Part shown: positions 24,966-33,123 of the stretch, one piece after another
Position numbering within the stretch: position 1 is the stretch's first letter
Layout: each line of letters opens with the position of its first letter
Origin: Acidimicrobiales bacterium
GTDB lineage: Bacteria > Actinomycetota > Acidimicrobiia > Acidimicrobiales > Aldehydirespiratoraceae
Length of the DNA stretch: 64,000 bases
Reading direction: 5' to 3'
Assembly: GCA_041394245.1 (NCBI GenBank)
Contig: JAWKIR010000002.1
Span: forward strand, 2,232,001-2,296,000
The notes under the pieces: generated by a model
Databases searched by the model: none
Told to the model about the DNA's origin: nothing
What the model saw: only the letters and a program-made list of their open reading frames with translations
Position numbers and translations under genes: made by a program

Positions 24966-25726
24966 CCGGGATCTACGGCCTCACCGGCCACACGGCCCTC
25001 GTCACCGGTGCGGCCGGTGGCGGCATCGGCAAGGCCACCGCGCGCCGGCTCCTCACCGAGGGCGCCAACGTGGTCGTCACCGACGTGCACGAACGGCGCA
25101 CCGACGAAACGGTCGCCGAGTTCGCCGACGAGTTCGGCGCCGACCGGGTGATGGGCTCGCTGATGGACGCAGGCGACCGCGCCCAGATCGACGCCACGCT
25201 CGCCGCGGCCCGCGAGCGCTTCGGCGTCGTCGACGTGCTCGTGAACAATGCGGCGGTCAATGCGCTGAACCCCGTGGGCGACATGACCCCCGAGCAGTGG
25301 GACTGGGCGATCGGCGTCAACCTCTCCGGCCCCTGGTATCTCTGCCGGGCGTTGCTGCCGGCGATGGTCGAACAGGGGTGGGGATCGATCGTCAACATCA
25401 CGTCCGTCGCCGGTTGGATCCACGGCACCAACGAGGGCCCCTACGCGGGCGCCAAGGCGGCCCTCCACCAACTCACGCGCACCATCGCCACGGAGTACGG
25501 GCCGAGCGGCGTCCGCTGCAACGGGGTCGCGCCGGGGATCATCCACACCTGGTTCGTCGACGCGAAAGCACCACAACTACTCGATGAGGCGCCGAGGACC
25601 CCCCTCCGCCGACTCGGCACTCCCGCCGACATCGCCAACGTGGTGGCGTGGCTGGTGAGCGACGAGTCGTCGTTCGTCACCGGCGAGACGATCAACGCCA
25701 GCGGCGGCTGGTACATGCGCCCGTGA
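24962..25726 (+). CDS. SDR-family oxidoreductase, probable CTG start
   Basis: 254 residues. Cofactor motif GAAGGGIGKA, VTDVHE, NNAAVNA (NNAG-like), Ser in NITSVAGWIHG, PYAGAKA (Tyr-x3-Lys) and the C-terminal FVTGETINASGGW. There is no ATG, GTG or TTG in frame near the domain start; the only suitable codon is CTG 24962, which overlaps the amidohydrolase stop as CTGA and would give MTGIYGLTGHTALVTG. Upstream codons in this frame lie within the amidohydrolase gene and are not SDR-like. Reinitiation by terminating ribosomes could explain use of this rare start. Confidence 0.85.
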   Translation: MTGIYGLTGHTALVTGAAGGGIGKATARRLLTEGANVVVTDVHERRTDETVAEFADEFGADRVMGSLMDAGDRAQIDATLAAARERFGVVDVLVNNAAVNALNPVGDMTPEQWDWAIGVNLSGPWYLCRALLPAMVEQGWGSIVNITSVAGWIHGTNEGPYAGAKAALHQLTRTIATEYGPSGVRCNGVAPGIIHTWFVDAKAPQLLDEAPRTPLRRLGTPADIANVVAWLVSDESSFVTGETINASGGWYMRP

Positions 25727-25739
25727 CCCCGCCACGGGT

Positions 25740-26501
25740 TCAGGCGAGTCCGCCGTCCATGCGGAGGATCGCGCCGGTGGTGAAGCTGGACGCGTCGCTC
25801 GCGAAGTAGAGCGCGGCGCCGATGATCTCGTGGGGCTCGCCGGCGCGACCGAGAGAGATGCCCTTGCCGATGTTGGCGATCGCCGCCTCACTCCACGCCT
25901 TCGAGATGTCGGTCAGGAACGGCCCCGGCTGGATGCAGTTGACGCGTACCTCCGGTCCGTAGGCCCTCGAGAAGCTCTCGGTGAGATTGTGGAGCCCCGC
26001 CTTGGCGAGTCCGTAGACGACCTCACCGGGCGTCGGCTTCACCGCGGCAGTGGAACTGACCGAGATGATGGAGCCCTTGCCGTTGGCCTTCATGTGCTCG
26101 GCCAGCAGGACGGTCAGCCGGAAGGTTCCTTTGAGGTTGACCTCCATCACCTTGTCGTAGAGCGCCTCGTCGATGGCATCGAGCGACTCGTAGAGGGGCG
26201 ACATGCCCGCGTTGTTGACGAGGATGTCGATCGTCTCGAACTCGGCGATCGCCCGCGCGGCCAGCGCTTCGGCCTGATCCCAGTAGCCGATGTGGCACTC
26301 GACGGGGAGCGCCCGTACCCCGAACCGCTCCTCCACCTCGGCGGCGAGCGCCTCACAGTTCGCGAGCTTGCGACTCGCGATGACGACGTTCGCTCCCTGG
26401 GCGGCGAACGCCTGCACCATTTCCTTGCCGAGCCCGCGGCTCCCGCCGGTCACGATGGCGGTGCGGCCGGTGAGGTCGAAGTAGTCCATGGGTGAGTCCA
26501 T
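25740..26501 (-). CDS. SDR-family oxidoreductase
   Basis: Classical SDR, 253 residues. TGGSRGLGKE, IASRKLANC (Arg after strand 2, NADP-type), VNNAGMSP, SVSSTAAVKP, YGLAKA (Tyr-x3-Lys), FTTGAILRMDGG. The start at 26501 is supported by a leaderless -10 (TACGCT) 7 bases upstream; an in-frame ATG four codons later is possible. It converges with the preceding SDR and diverges from the amidohydrolase operon at 26592. Best matches by motif are glucose/gluconate 5-dehydrogenase-like SDRs, but substrate cannot be assigned. Confidence 0.92.
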   Translation of the reverse strand: MDSPMDYFDLTGRTAIVTGGSRGLGKEMVQAFAAQGANVVIASRKLANCEALAAEVEERFGVRALPVECHIGYWDQAEALAARAIAEFETIDILVNNAGMSPLYESLDAIDEALYDKVMEVNLKGTFRLTVLLAEHMKANGKGSIISVSSTAAVKPTPGEVVYGLAKAGLHNLTESFSRAYGPEVRVNCIQPGPFLTDISKAWSEAAIANIGKGISLGRAGEPHEIIGAALYFASDASSFTTGAILRMDGGLA

Positions 26502-26508
26502 GGCCGGG

Positions 26509-26514
26509 AGCGTA
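26509..26514 (-). promoter_or_regulatory. Probable leaderless -10 box (TACGCT)
   Basis: Minus-strand TACGCT ends 7 bases before the SDR ATG at 26501; no ribosome binding site lies between. Confidence 0.45.
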
Positions 26515-26554
26515 GAACACGTCATCTAGACATCCGGCCCGACGCGAGAAATAC

Positions 26555-26570
26555 TGACGCCACTGTTAGA
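26555..26570 (+). promoter_or_regulatory. 16-bp divergent-promoter motif, copy 4
   Basis: TGACGCCACTGTTAGA, identical to copy 2 but facing the other way. It is 21 bases before GTG 26592 of the five-gene operon and 54 bases from the SDR start. Confidence 0.6.
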
Positions 26571-26591
26571 TCAGCTCGGAAGGGAACATCA

Positions 26592-27773
26592 GTGGCGCGC
26601 ACGATCGACTACCCCGTCTTCGACTCCGACAACCACCTGTACGAGACCGAAGAGGCCTTCACCCGCTACCTCCCCGAGAAGTACAAGGGAGCGATCAAGT
26701 ACGTGCAGGTCGACGGGCGCACGAAGATCGCGGTCAACGACAAGATCTCCGACTACATCCCCAACCCGACCTTCGAGGTCGTGGCCCGACCCGGCGCGCA
26801 GGAGGAGTACTACCGCAACGGCAACCCCGAGGGGAAGAGCCTCCGCGAGATCTTCGGTGAGCCGATGAAGTGCCCCGAATGGGCCCGCAACGCGCAGGCC
26901 CGGCTCCCCCACCTCGACGAGCTCGGGATCGACGGCACGCTGATGTTCCCGACGCTCGCCAGTCTCCTCGAAGAGCGGATGCGCGACGACCCGGACCTGT
27001 GCCACGCCGCCGTGCATTCGCTCAACCAGTGGCTCCTCGACGAGTGGGGCTTCAACCACGAGAACCGCATCTTCACGACACCCGTGATCGCGCTGCCGAT
27101 CGTCGAGAAGGCCATCGAGGAACTCGAATGGGCCCTCGACAAGGGCGCGCGGTGCGTCCTGATCCGGCCGGCGCCGGCGTGGGGGCTGCGGGGGCCGCGC
27201 TCGCCCGGGCTCGAGGAGTTCGATCCGTTCTGGGCCCGGGTGCAGGAATCCGGCGTGTTCGTCGGCATGCACTCGTCCGACTCGGGCTACGCCGATCTCT
27301 CGGGCATCTGGGAGGGCCGCGGCAACGAGATGCTGCCGTTCAAGCCCAACCCGTTCCGCTTCCTCGTCATGAACAATCGCGCCATCACCGACATGATGAA
27401 CGCGATGATCTGCCACGGTGCCTTCACCCGGTTCCCCGACATGCGCTTCGGTACGATCGAGAACGGCGGAACCTGGGTCAAGCCGCTCATCGCGAACCTC
27501 GAGGGCATCTACAAGAAGATGCCGCAGGAGTTCGCCGAGCACCCGGTCAACACCTTCACCCGCAACGTCTACGTCAACCCGTTCTGGGAGGACGGACTCG
27601 AAGACCTGATCGACATCATGGGCGCCGATCGTCTGCTGTTCGGATCCGACTACCCCCACCCCGAGGGCCTCGCCAACCCGATCGAGTTCGCCGACGACCT
27701 GCCCGACAGCCTCAGCGACGCCGATGTCGCCAAGATCATGGGCGGCAACCTCAAGGAACTCCTGGGAGCCTGA
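26592..27773 (+). CDS. Amidohydrolase (amidohydrolase_2 family)
   Basis: 393 residues, paralogue of the products at 22435 and 56970: VFDSDNHLYETEEAFTRYLP, SDYIPNPTFEVVARPG, GTLMFPTLASLLEERMRDD, LNQWLLDEWGF, GTIENGGTWVKPLI, and LLFGSDYPHPEGLANP. GTG start preceded by AAGGGAACATCA. It heads an operon with ferredoxin, P450, aldehyde dehydrogenase and CoA transferase; gaps are 1, 7, -1 and -4 bases. In this setting it may act on the product of the pathway or on a ring-opened intermediate. Enzyme type (hydrolase or decarboxylase) is not decided by sequence. Confidence 0.88.
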   Translation: MARTIDYPVFDSDNHLYETEEAFTRYLPEKYKGAIKYVQVDGRTKIAVNDKISDYIPNPTFEVVARPGAQEEYYRNGNPEGKSLREIFGEPMKCPEWARNAQARLPHLDELGIDGTLMFPTLASLLEERMRDDPDLCHAAVHSLNQWLLDEWGFNHENRIFTTPVIALPIVEKAIEELEWALDKGARCVLIRPAPAWGLRGPRSPGLEEFDPFWARVQESGVFVGMHSSDSGYADLSGIWEGRGNEMLPFKPNPFRFLVMNNRAITDMMNAMICHGAFTRFPDMRFGTIENGGTWVKPLIANLEGIYKKMPQEFAEHPVNTFTRNVYVNPFWEDGLEDLIDIMGADRLLFGSDYPHPEGLANPIEFADDLPDSLSDADVAKIMGGNLKELLGA

Positions 27774-27774
27774 C

Positions 27775-27969
27775 GTGAGGATCGAACTCGACCGGGAACG
27801 CTGTCAGGGTCACGGACGCTGCTACGTGCTCGCATCCGCCGTCTTCGGATCAGACGACGACGGCTACGGGCTCGTCATCTCCGAGACCGTCGGACCCGAA
27901 CTGCACGACGCCTCGCGCAAGGGCGCCGGCAACTGTCCTGAAGACGCCATCACCATCATCGAAAGCTGA
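27775..27969 (+). CDS. 3Fe-4S ferredoxin
   Basis: 64 residues with Cys10, Cys16 (CQGHGRC) and Cys54 (NCPEDAI). The second cluster cysteine of a 4Fe-4S motif is His13, so a [3Fe-4S] cluster is expected, as in actinobacterial P450 partner ferredoxins. GTG 27775 starts one base after the amidohydrolase stop. The P450 follows 7 bases later, so this is its likely electron donor. The reductase that feeds it is not in the window. Confidence 0.93.
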   Translation: MRIELDRERCQGHGRCYVLASAVFGSDDDGYGLVISETVGPELHDASRKGAGNCPEDAITIIES

Positions 27970-27976
27970 ACAGCCA

Positions 27977-29137
27977 ATGAGCGACACCGACGACGGCATC
28001 GACCTGAGCGGACCACCGCAGGAGATGTACAAGTTCCTCCGCGACCACATGCCGGTGATGGCGGTCGAGCACGAGATGATGACCGGCACCAGCGTCGCGC
28101 TCCACGGCGACGTGATGACCGTCCTGCAGAACGCCGACGTCTTCTCGAGTCTCGGGGCGGCCGAGATCGGCCAGGTCCGCCCGCTGATCCCGCTCGAGAT
28201 CGATCCGCCCGAACACTCGAAGTACCGCAAGCTGCTCGATCCGCTGTTCGCGCCGCGCCGGGTCGCCCTGCTCGAAGCGTCGACCCGGGCCCTCGTCAAC
28301 GACCTCATCGACACGGTGATCGACGACGGCGAGTGCAACTTCCATCGATCGATCGCCGAGCCGCTCCCGAGCCAGGTGTTCCTCACCATGTTCGGCCTTC
28401 CGGTCGAGCGCACCCCGGAGTTCATCGAGCTGAAGGACGGCATCATCCGACCTCCGGTCGACGGATTCGACGAGGCGACAGAGTTCCGCAACGTCACCGG
28501 CCAGAAGATCTACGCGGTGCTCCAGGAAGCGATCGACGAGAAGAAGGCGAACCCCACCGACGACTTCATCTCGCAGTTTCTCGACGCCGAGGTGGAGGGT
28601 CATCGCCTCACCGAGGCCGACGTGCTCGACATCGGCTACCTCTTCTTCCTCGCCGGACTCGACACGGTCACCGCCTCGCTCGACTGCATGCTCGCCTATC
28701 TCGCCCAGAACGCGGCGCAGCAGAAGCGTCTGGTCGACCAACCCGCCGACATCCCGGCAGCCGTCGAGGAGCTGCTGCGCTGGGAGAGTCCGGTCGCCGG
28801 GGTGATCCGGGTCGCGACCGCCGACACCGAACTGTCGGGCTGTCCGATCCATGCCGGCGACAAGGTGTCGGTCAACCTCGGCTCGGCCAACACCGACGAG
28901 CGGTTCTGGGACGATGCCGACACGGTCGACTTCGACCGGGAGATCAACAAGCACATCGCGTTCGGCGGCGGCGTCCACCGCTGTCTCGGCTCGCATCTCG
29001 CCCGGATGGAACTGCGGGTGTGTCTCGAGGAATGGCACAAACGCGTGCCGTCGTATGAACTCAAGCCGGGCACCACGCCCGCATACACCATGGGGTTGCG
29101 CAGCGTCGACAACCTCGAACTCGTCTGGAGGACGTAG
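27977..29137 (+). CDS. Cytochrome P450, paired with the 3Fe-4S ferredoxin
   Basis: 386 residues. I-helix LAGLDTVTAS, K-helix EELLRWESP, haem loop FGGGVHRCLG with Cys near residue 337. N terminus is short (DLSGPPQEMYKFLRDHMP). Placement between ferredoxin and aldehyde dehydrogenase suggests that it hydroxylates a methyl group whose alcohol/aldehyde is then oxidised; this is inference from order. Its TAG overlaps the dehydrogenase GTG (TAGTG). Confidence 0.93.
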   Translation: MSDTDDGIDLSGPPQEMYKFLRDHMPVMAVEHEMMTGTSVALHGDVMTVLQNADVFSSLGAAEIGQVRPLIPLEIDPPEHSKYRKLLDPLFAPRRVALLEASTRALVNDLIDTVIDDGECNFHRSIAEPLPSQVFLTMFGLPVERTPEFIELKDGIIRPPVDGFDEATEFRNVTGQKIYAVLQEAIDEKKANPTDDFISQFLDAEVEGHRLTEADVLDIGYLFFLAGLDTVTASLDCMLAYLAQNAAQQKRLVDQPADIPAAVEELLRWESPVAGVIRVATADTELSGCPIHAGDKVSVNLGSANTDERFWDDADTVDFDREINKHIAFGGGVHRCLGSHLARMELRVCLEEWHKRVPSYELKPGTTPAYTMGLRSVDNLELVWRT

Positions 29138-30594
29138 TGGACTCGAAGCTGTTGATCGACGGCAAGCTCGTCGACGCCGAGAACGGCGCACTGTTCGACA
29201 ACATCAATCCGGCCACCGAAGAGGTGATCGGACAGGTCGCCGACGGCAGCAAGGCCGACATGGAAGCTGCGGTCGCCGCGGCCCGCAAGGCGTTCGACAC
29301 GACCGACTGGTCGACGAACCACGCGTTCCGCAAGCAGTGCCTGCTCCAACTCCAGGCTGCGATCGAGAGCGAACAGGAGGAGATGCGCGCCGACCTCGTC
29401 GCCGAGGTCGGTTGTCCGCTGCTGATCACCTATGGCCCCCAGCTCGACGCGCCGTTGCGTGAGGCGCTCGCCTGGCCGGCCGAGATGATCGACTCCTTCG
29501 AGTGGAAGCGCTCGATCGGCACGAAGGACGCCATGGGCGTCGGCTACCAGACCGAACGCGAAGTCTGGAAGGAGCCCCTCGGCGTCATCGGGGTCATCGT
29601 CCCGTGGAACTTCCCGATCGAGATCACCCTCAACAAGCTCGGCCCGATCCTGGCGATGGGCAACACGTGCGTGCTCAAGCCGGCGCCCGACACGTCGGCC
29701 ACGGCGGCGCGGCTCGCCCGATTGATCGTCGAGAAGACCGACATCCCGCCCGGTGTGGTCAACATCGTGTCGAGCCAGGACCACCTGACCGGCGAGGTCC
29801 TCACGACCTCGCCCGATGTCGACATGGTCGCATTCACCGGCTCGAGCGCGACGGGCCGCCGCATCATGGAGGCGGCGTCGTCGACCCTGAAGCCGGTGTT
29901 CCTCGAACTCGGCGGCAAGTCCGCCAACATCTATCTCGACGATGTCGACCTGTCCCAGGCACTGGCGAGCGCCGTCACCTCGTGCATGCACGGCGGCCAG
30001 GGCTGCGCGATCCCCACCCGCCTGCTCGTCCCCCGCAGCAAGTACGACGAAGCCGTCGCCGTCGCGACCGAGAGCTTCGCCAACTGGAACTATGGCGACC
30101 CCACGGATGCCAACAACCTGCAGGGCCCACAGGTCTCGAAGAAGCAGCAGGACCGTGTGCTCGCCTACATCCAGAAGGGGATCGAGGAAGGCGCCCGCGT
30201 CGCGATCGGCGGCGGCGTGCCCGCCCACCTCGACAAGGGGTACTACGTCGAGCCGACGCTGTTCGTCGACGTCGACAACTCGATGACGATCGCCCAGGAG
30301 GAGATCTTCGGACCGGTGATCTGCCTGATCGCGTACGACGACGACGAGGATGCGATCCGCATCGCGAACGACTCGACGTTCGGCCTCTCGGGCAACGTCT
30401 TCAGCGCGGATCTCGAGCGAGCCAAGGCCGTGGCTGCGAGGCTCCGGACCGGAACGATCGGGATCAACGGTGGTGTCTGGTACGGCGCCGACGCGCCGTT
30501 CGGTGGCTACAAGAACTCCGGCATCGGCCGCCAGTGCGGCATCGAGGGCCTCGAGATCTTCACCGAGACGAAGACCGTGGGTTGGCCCGCATGA
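29137..30594 (+). CDS. NAD(P)-dependent aldehyde dehydrogenase
   Basis: 485 residues, typical ALDH length. VPWNFPI and NTCVLKPAPDTSATA bind the nucleotide (Lys of KPA), FTGSSATGRRI is the Rossmann loop, Glu257 lies in LELGGKSAN and the nucleophile Cys290 in HGGQGCAIP. EEIFGPV and the C-terminal PFGGYKNSGIGRQ motif are intact. It would oxidise an aldehyde to the acid, which the next gene (CoA transferase) could convert to a thioester. Coupled to P450 and transferase by 1- and 4-base overlaps. Confidence 0.94.
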   Translation: MDSKLLIDGKLVDAENGALFDNINPATEEVIGQVADGSKADMEAAVAAARKAFDTTDWSTNHAFRKQCLLQLQAAIESEQEEMRADLVAEVGCPLLITYGPQLDAPLREALAWPAEMIDSFEWKRSIGTKDAMGVGYQTEREVWKEPLGVIGVIVPWNFPIEITLNKLGPILAMGNTCVLKPAPDTSATAARLARLIVEKTDIPPGVVNIVSSQDHLTGEVLTTSPDVDMVAFTGSSATGRRIMEAASSTLKPVFLELGGKSANIYLDDVDLSQALASAVTSCMHGGQGCAIPTRLLVPRSKYDEAVAVATESFANWNYGDPTDANNLQGPQVSKKQQDRVLAYIQKGIEEGARVAIGGGVPAHLDKGYYVEPTLFVDVDNSMTIAQEEIFGPVICLIAYDDDEDAIRIANDSTFGLSGNVFSADLERAKAVAARLRTGTIGINGGVWYGADAPFGGYKNSGIGRQCGIEGLEIFTETKTVGWPA

Positions 30595-31811
30595 GCGGGC
30601 CGCTCGACGGCATCCGCGTCGTCGAACTGGCGAGCTGGATGTTCGTGCCGTCGGCGGGTTCGGTGCTCGCCGACTGGGGCGCCGACGTCATCAAGGTCGA
30701 GCCCCCCGACGGTGGCGATCCCCAACGTGGCCTGATCACCTCCGGGCTCGTCCCCGGCGGCGCCGGCGGCGTCAACTTCATGATCGAGCAACCCAACCGC
30801 TCGAAGCGGAGCATGGCGATCAACCTCCGCAGCGACGACGGGCGCGAGGCGTTCCTGAAACTCATCGAGACGGCCGACGTCTTCCTCACCAACTATCTGC
30901 CGCCCATTCGCCGCAAGCTGCGGGTGGACACCGACGACATCCGGGCCCGCAACCCGAACATCATCATCGCCCGCGGCTCCGGTCAGGGGCCCCAAGGGCC
31001 CGACGCCGAGAAGGGCGGCTACGACGGCGCGTCGTTCTGGGCTCGCGGCGGACTCGGCGCCGTGTTCCCGCCCGGCGACGACGGCTGGCCGGCCGGCCAG
31101 GCATCGCCCGCGTTCGGCGACGTCATGGGTGGACTGAGCGTCGCCGGCGCGATCGCCGCTGCGCTCGTCAAACGAGAGCGCACCGGCGAGGGCAGCGTTG
31201 TCGACGTTTCGCTGCTCGCGACGGCGATGTGGCAGATCTCACCGCTGGTCGTGGCGTCGAAACTCTTCGGTATGAGCTCGCTCCCCCGCGGCGACCGACG
31301 CATGTCGCCCAATCCGGGGGTGGGCGTCTACCGCACGAAGGACGGGCGCTTCATCAGCCTGATCCTGCTCCAGAGTGACAAGCACTGGGAAGACTTCGCG
31401 GCCCGACTCGAACGACCGATCCTGGTGGACGACGAACGATTCAACCATTCCTCGGCCCGGGCCCAGAACGGGCCCGACTGCATCGACATCCTCGACGAGG
31501 CGTTTGCCGAACGCACCCTCGACGAATGGAAGGAACGACTCGAGACCTTCGATGGCGTGTGGACGCCGTTCCAGACCCTCGACGAGCTCTACGCCGACCC
31601 GCAGGTGATCGCCAACGGCTACCTGCCGGCGATGACGCACGGCTCGGGCGACGAGGTGCAGCTGGTCGCCAGCCCGGCCCAGTTCGACGAGGAACCGATC
31701 GAGGTGGAGCGGGCCCCCGAGCTCGGCGAACACACCGAACTCATCCTCAACGAACTCGGCATCGACTGGGACGACATCATCGCGATGAAGGAGTCGGGCG
31801 CGATCCTCTGA
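30591..31811 (+). CDS. CaiB/BaiF family (class III) CoA transferase
   Basis: 406 residues. The N terminus PLDGIRVVELASWMFVPSAGSVLADWGADVIKVEPPDGGDPQR contains the CoA-binding fold; the catalytic Asp expected in family III is the one in AFGDVMGGLSVAGAIAAAL (near residue 178). RTGEGSVVDVSLLATAMW and the C-terminal TPFQTLDELYADPQV are standard. It moves CoA between two carboxylic acids without ATP. ATG overlaps the ALDH stop (ATGA). End of the operon. Confidence 0.92.
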   Translation: MSGPLDGIRVVELASWMFVPSAGSVLADWGADVIKVEPPDGGDPQRGLITSGLVPGGAGGVNFMIEQPNRSKRSMAINLRSDDGREAFLKLIETADVFLTNYLPPIRRKLRVDTDDIRARNPNIIIARGSGQGPQGPDAEKGGYDGASFWARGGLGAVFPPGDDGWPAGQASPAFGDVMGGLSVAGAIAAALVKRERTGEGSVVDVSLLATAMWQISPLVVASKLFGMSSLPRGDRRMSPNPGVGVYRTKDGRFISLILLQSDKHWEDFAARLERPILVDDERFNHSSARAQNGPDCIDILDEAFAERTLDEWKERLETFDGVWTPFQTLDELYADPQVIANGYLPAMTHGSGDEVQLVASPAQFDEEPIEVERAPELGEHTELILNELGIDWDDIIAMKESGAIL

Positions 31812-31858
31812 CCCGACCGGGGCGGCGGGCGACCGCTGGCGCCTACCCTGAGAGGTCC

Positions 31859-33115
31859 ATGGAGGACATCACGACTTCCCGGCGCGCACCGTTCGGCACC
31901 AACCCGACCGTGGGCGAGGCCGGCCGGGCGACGCAACAACGCATCCTTGCCGCGGCCAACGACGCGTTCGCCGCCACCGGCTACGCGCGCACGAGCGTCG
32001 AAGCGATCACCGACATCGCCGGCTGTTCCCGGCCGACCTTCTACCAGTACTTCTCCGGCAAAGAGGATCTCCACCGGCGCCTGGCCGCTCGGTTCGGCGC
32101 CGAACTCCTCGAGGTGCTGGACCGCATGGGGCCGATCACACCGGATCGGCGGGGGCGCGACGAGATCGCCTCGTGGCTGACGGGTCTCGCCGCCGTCCAT
32201 GCCCGCTATCGCGCGGTGGCCGACAACTTCGCCGCTGCGGTCCGCACCGACGACCAGATGGTGACGGGGTCGGTCACGCTCAGTGCGGCCTACCGGTCGC
32301 GGCTCTGCGACGTCATCGTCGACCCGCCGGCCGATCCGGTCGCCCTCGAGGTGCAGGCCGTCGCGATCAACTCGGTGGCATACGGCGCGTCCGTCTATCG
32401 CCGGCGGGTGGGATCGGTGACCGATGCGCGGGCGACCGATGCGCTCACCGACCTCATCCCCCGCTCGATCTTCGGAGCGATCGACGGCATCAACATCGGC
32501 GAATCGCGACCGGGCACCGGTCGTCGCACGCCAGGGCAAACCCGGGCGACGAATCCCGACGACGAACGCCGCCAGGCCCGGGGTATGGCAACGCGGACCA
32601 AGCTGATGGACGCAGCCGCAGCCGCCTTCGGCACGCTGGGATACGAGGGGGTGAGGGTCGACGACATCGCGGTCGAGGCGGGCGTGTCGCACGGGACCTT
32701 CTATCGCTACTACCGCGACAAGGACGCGGTGTTCTCCGAACATGTCGACGCGGCAACCGACGAGATCGTGGAGCTGTTGGCGTCCTGGCCACTCGCAGCC
32801 GGCACGGAAGCCCCGTGGGCGAGCGACTACTTCGACCTCTTCGCTCGCCACGGCGGCATCATCGGATGCCTGCCCGAGGCGCGCGCGGCCGGACTCGACG
32901 CTGCGACTCGATCCCGGCTCGAGGTCAGCCGCGCGCTCCGAACCGGACTCGACGCTCGCAGCTTCGGCGACACCGATGCCGACATCGTGAGCTGCTTCGC
33001 CCTCCTCGAGGGATTCCCCGCGTCCGCCTTCCGCGGACTCGGCATCTCGGTCGAGGACGCGATCAACACGACCGCGCTCATCCTGCGCCGTGGCGTGTTC
33101 GGCGCATCGGCGTGA
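31859..33115 (+). CDS. Tandem TetR/AcrR-type regulator with two DNA-binding domains
   Basis: 418 residues holding two complete TetR N-terminal domains in one chain: RILAAANDAFAATGYARTSVEAITDIAG...RPTFYQYFSGKEDL at about residues 27-75, and KLMDAAAAAFGTLGYEGVRVDDIAVEAG...HGTFYRYYRDKDAVF at about 246-290, each followed by a ligand-domain-like helical part. Normal TetR proteins are about 200 residues and dimerise; this could act as a covalent pseudo-dimer with two different half-site preferences, which would suit an asymmetric operator. GAGAGGTCC precedes ATG 31859. It follows the catabolic operon by 47 bases. A candidate for binding the 16-bp motif, but no copy lies at its own promoter. Confidence 0.9.
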   Translation: MEDITTSRRAPFGTNPTVGEAGRATQQRILAAANDAFAATGYARTSVEAITDIAGCSRPTFYQYFSGKEDLHRRLAARFGAELLEVLDRMGPITPDRRGRDEIASWLTGLAAVHARYRAVADNFAAAVRTDDQMVTGSVTLSAAYRSRLCDVIVDPPADPVALEVQAVAINSVAYGASVYRRRVGSVTDARATDALTDLIPRSIFGAIDGINIGESRPGTGRRTPGQTRATNPDDERRQARGMATRTKLMDAAAAAFGTLGYEGVRVDDIAVEAGVSHGTFYRYYRDKDAVFSEHVDAATDEIVELLASWPLAAGTEAPWASDYFDLFARHGGIIGCLPEARAAGLDAATRSRLEVSRALRTGLDARSFGDTDADIVSCFALLEGFPASAFRGLGISVEDAINTTALILRRGVFGASA

Positions 33116-33123
33116 GGCAGCGA

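Noticed and set aside
31812..31858. 16-bp motif in front of the tandem TetR
   Set aside because: The 47-base gap was read on both strands; no TGAC-N8-TTAGA-type match is present.
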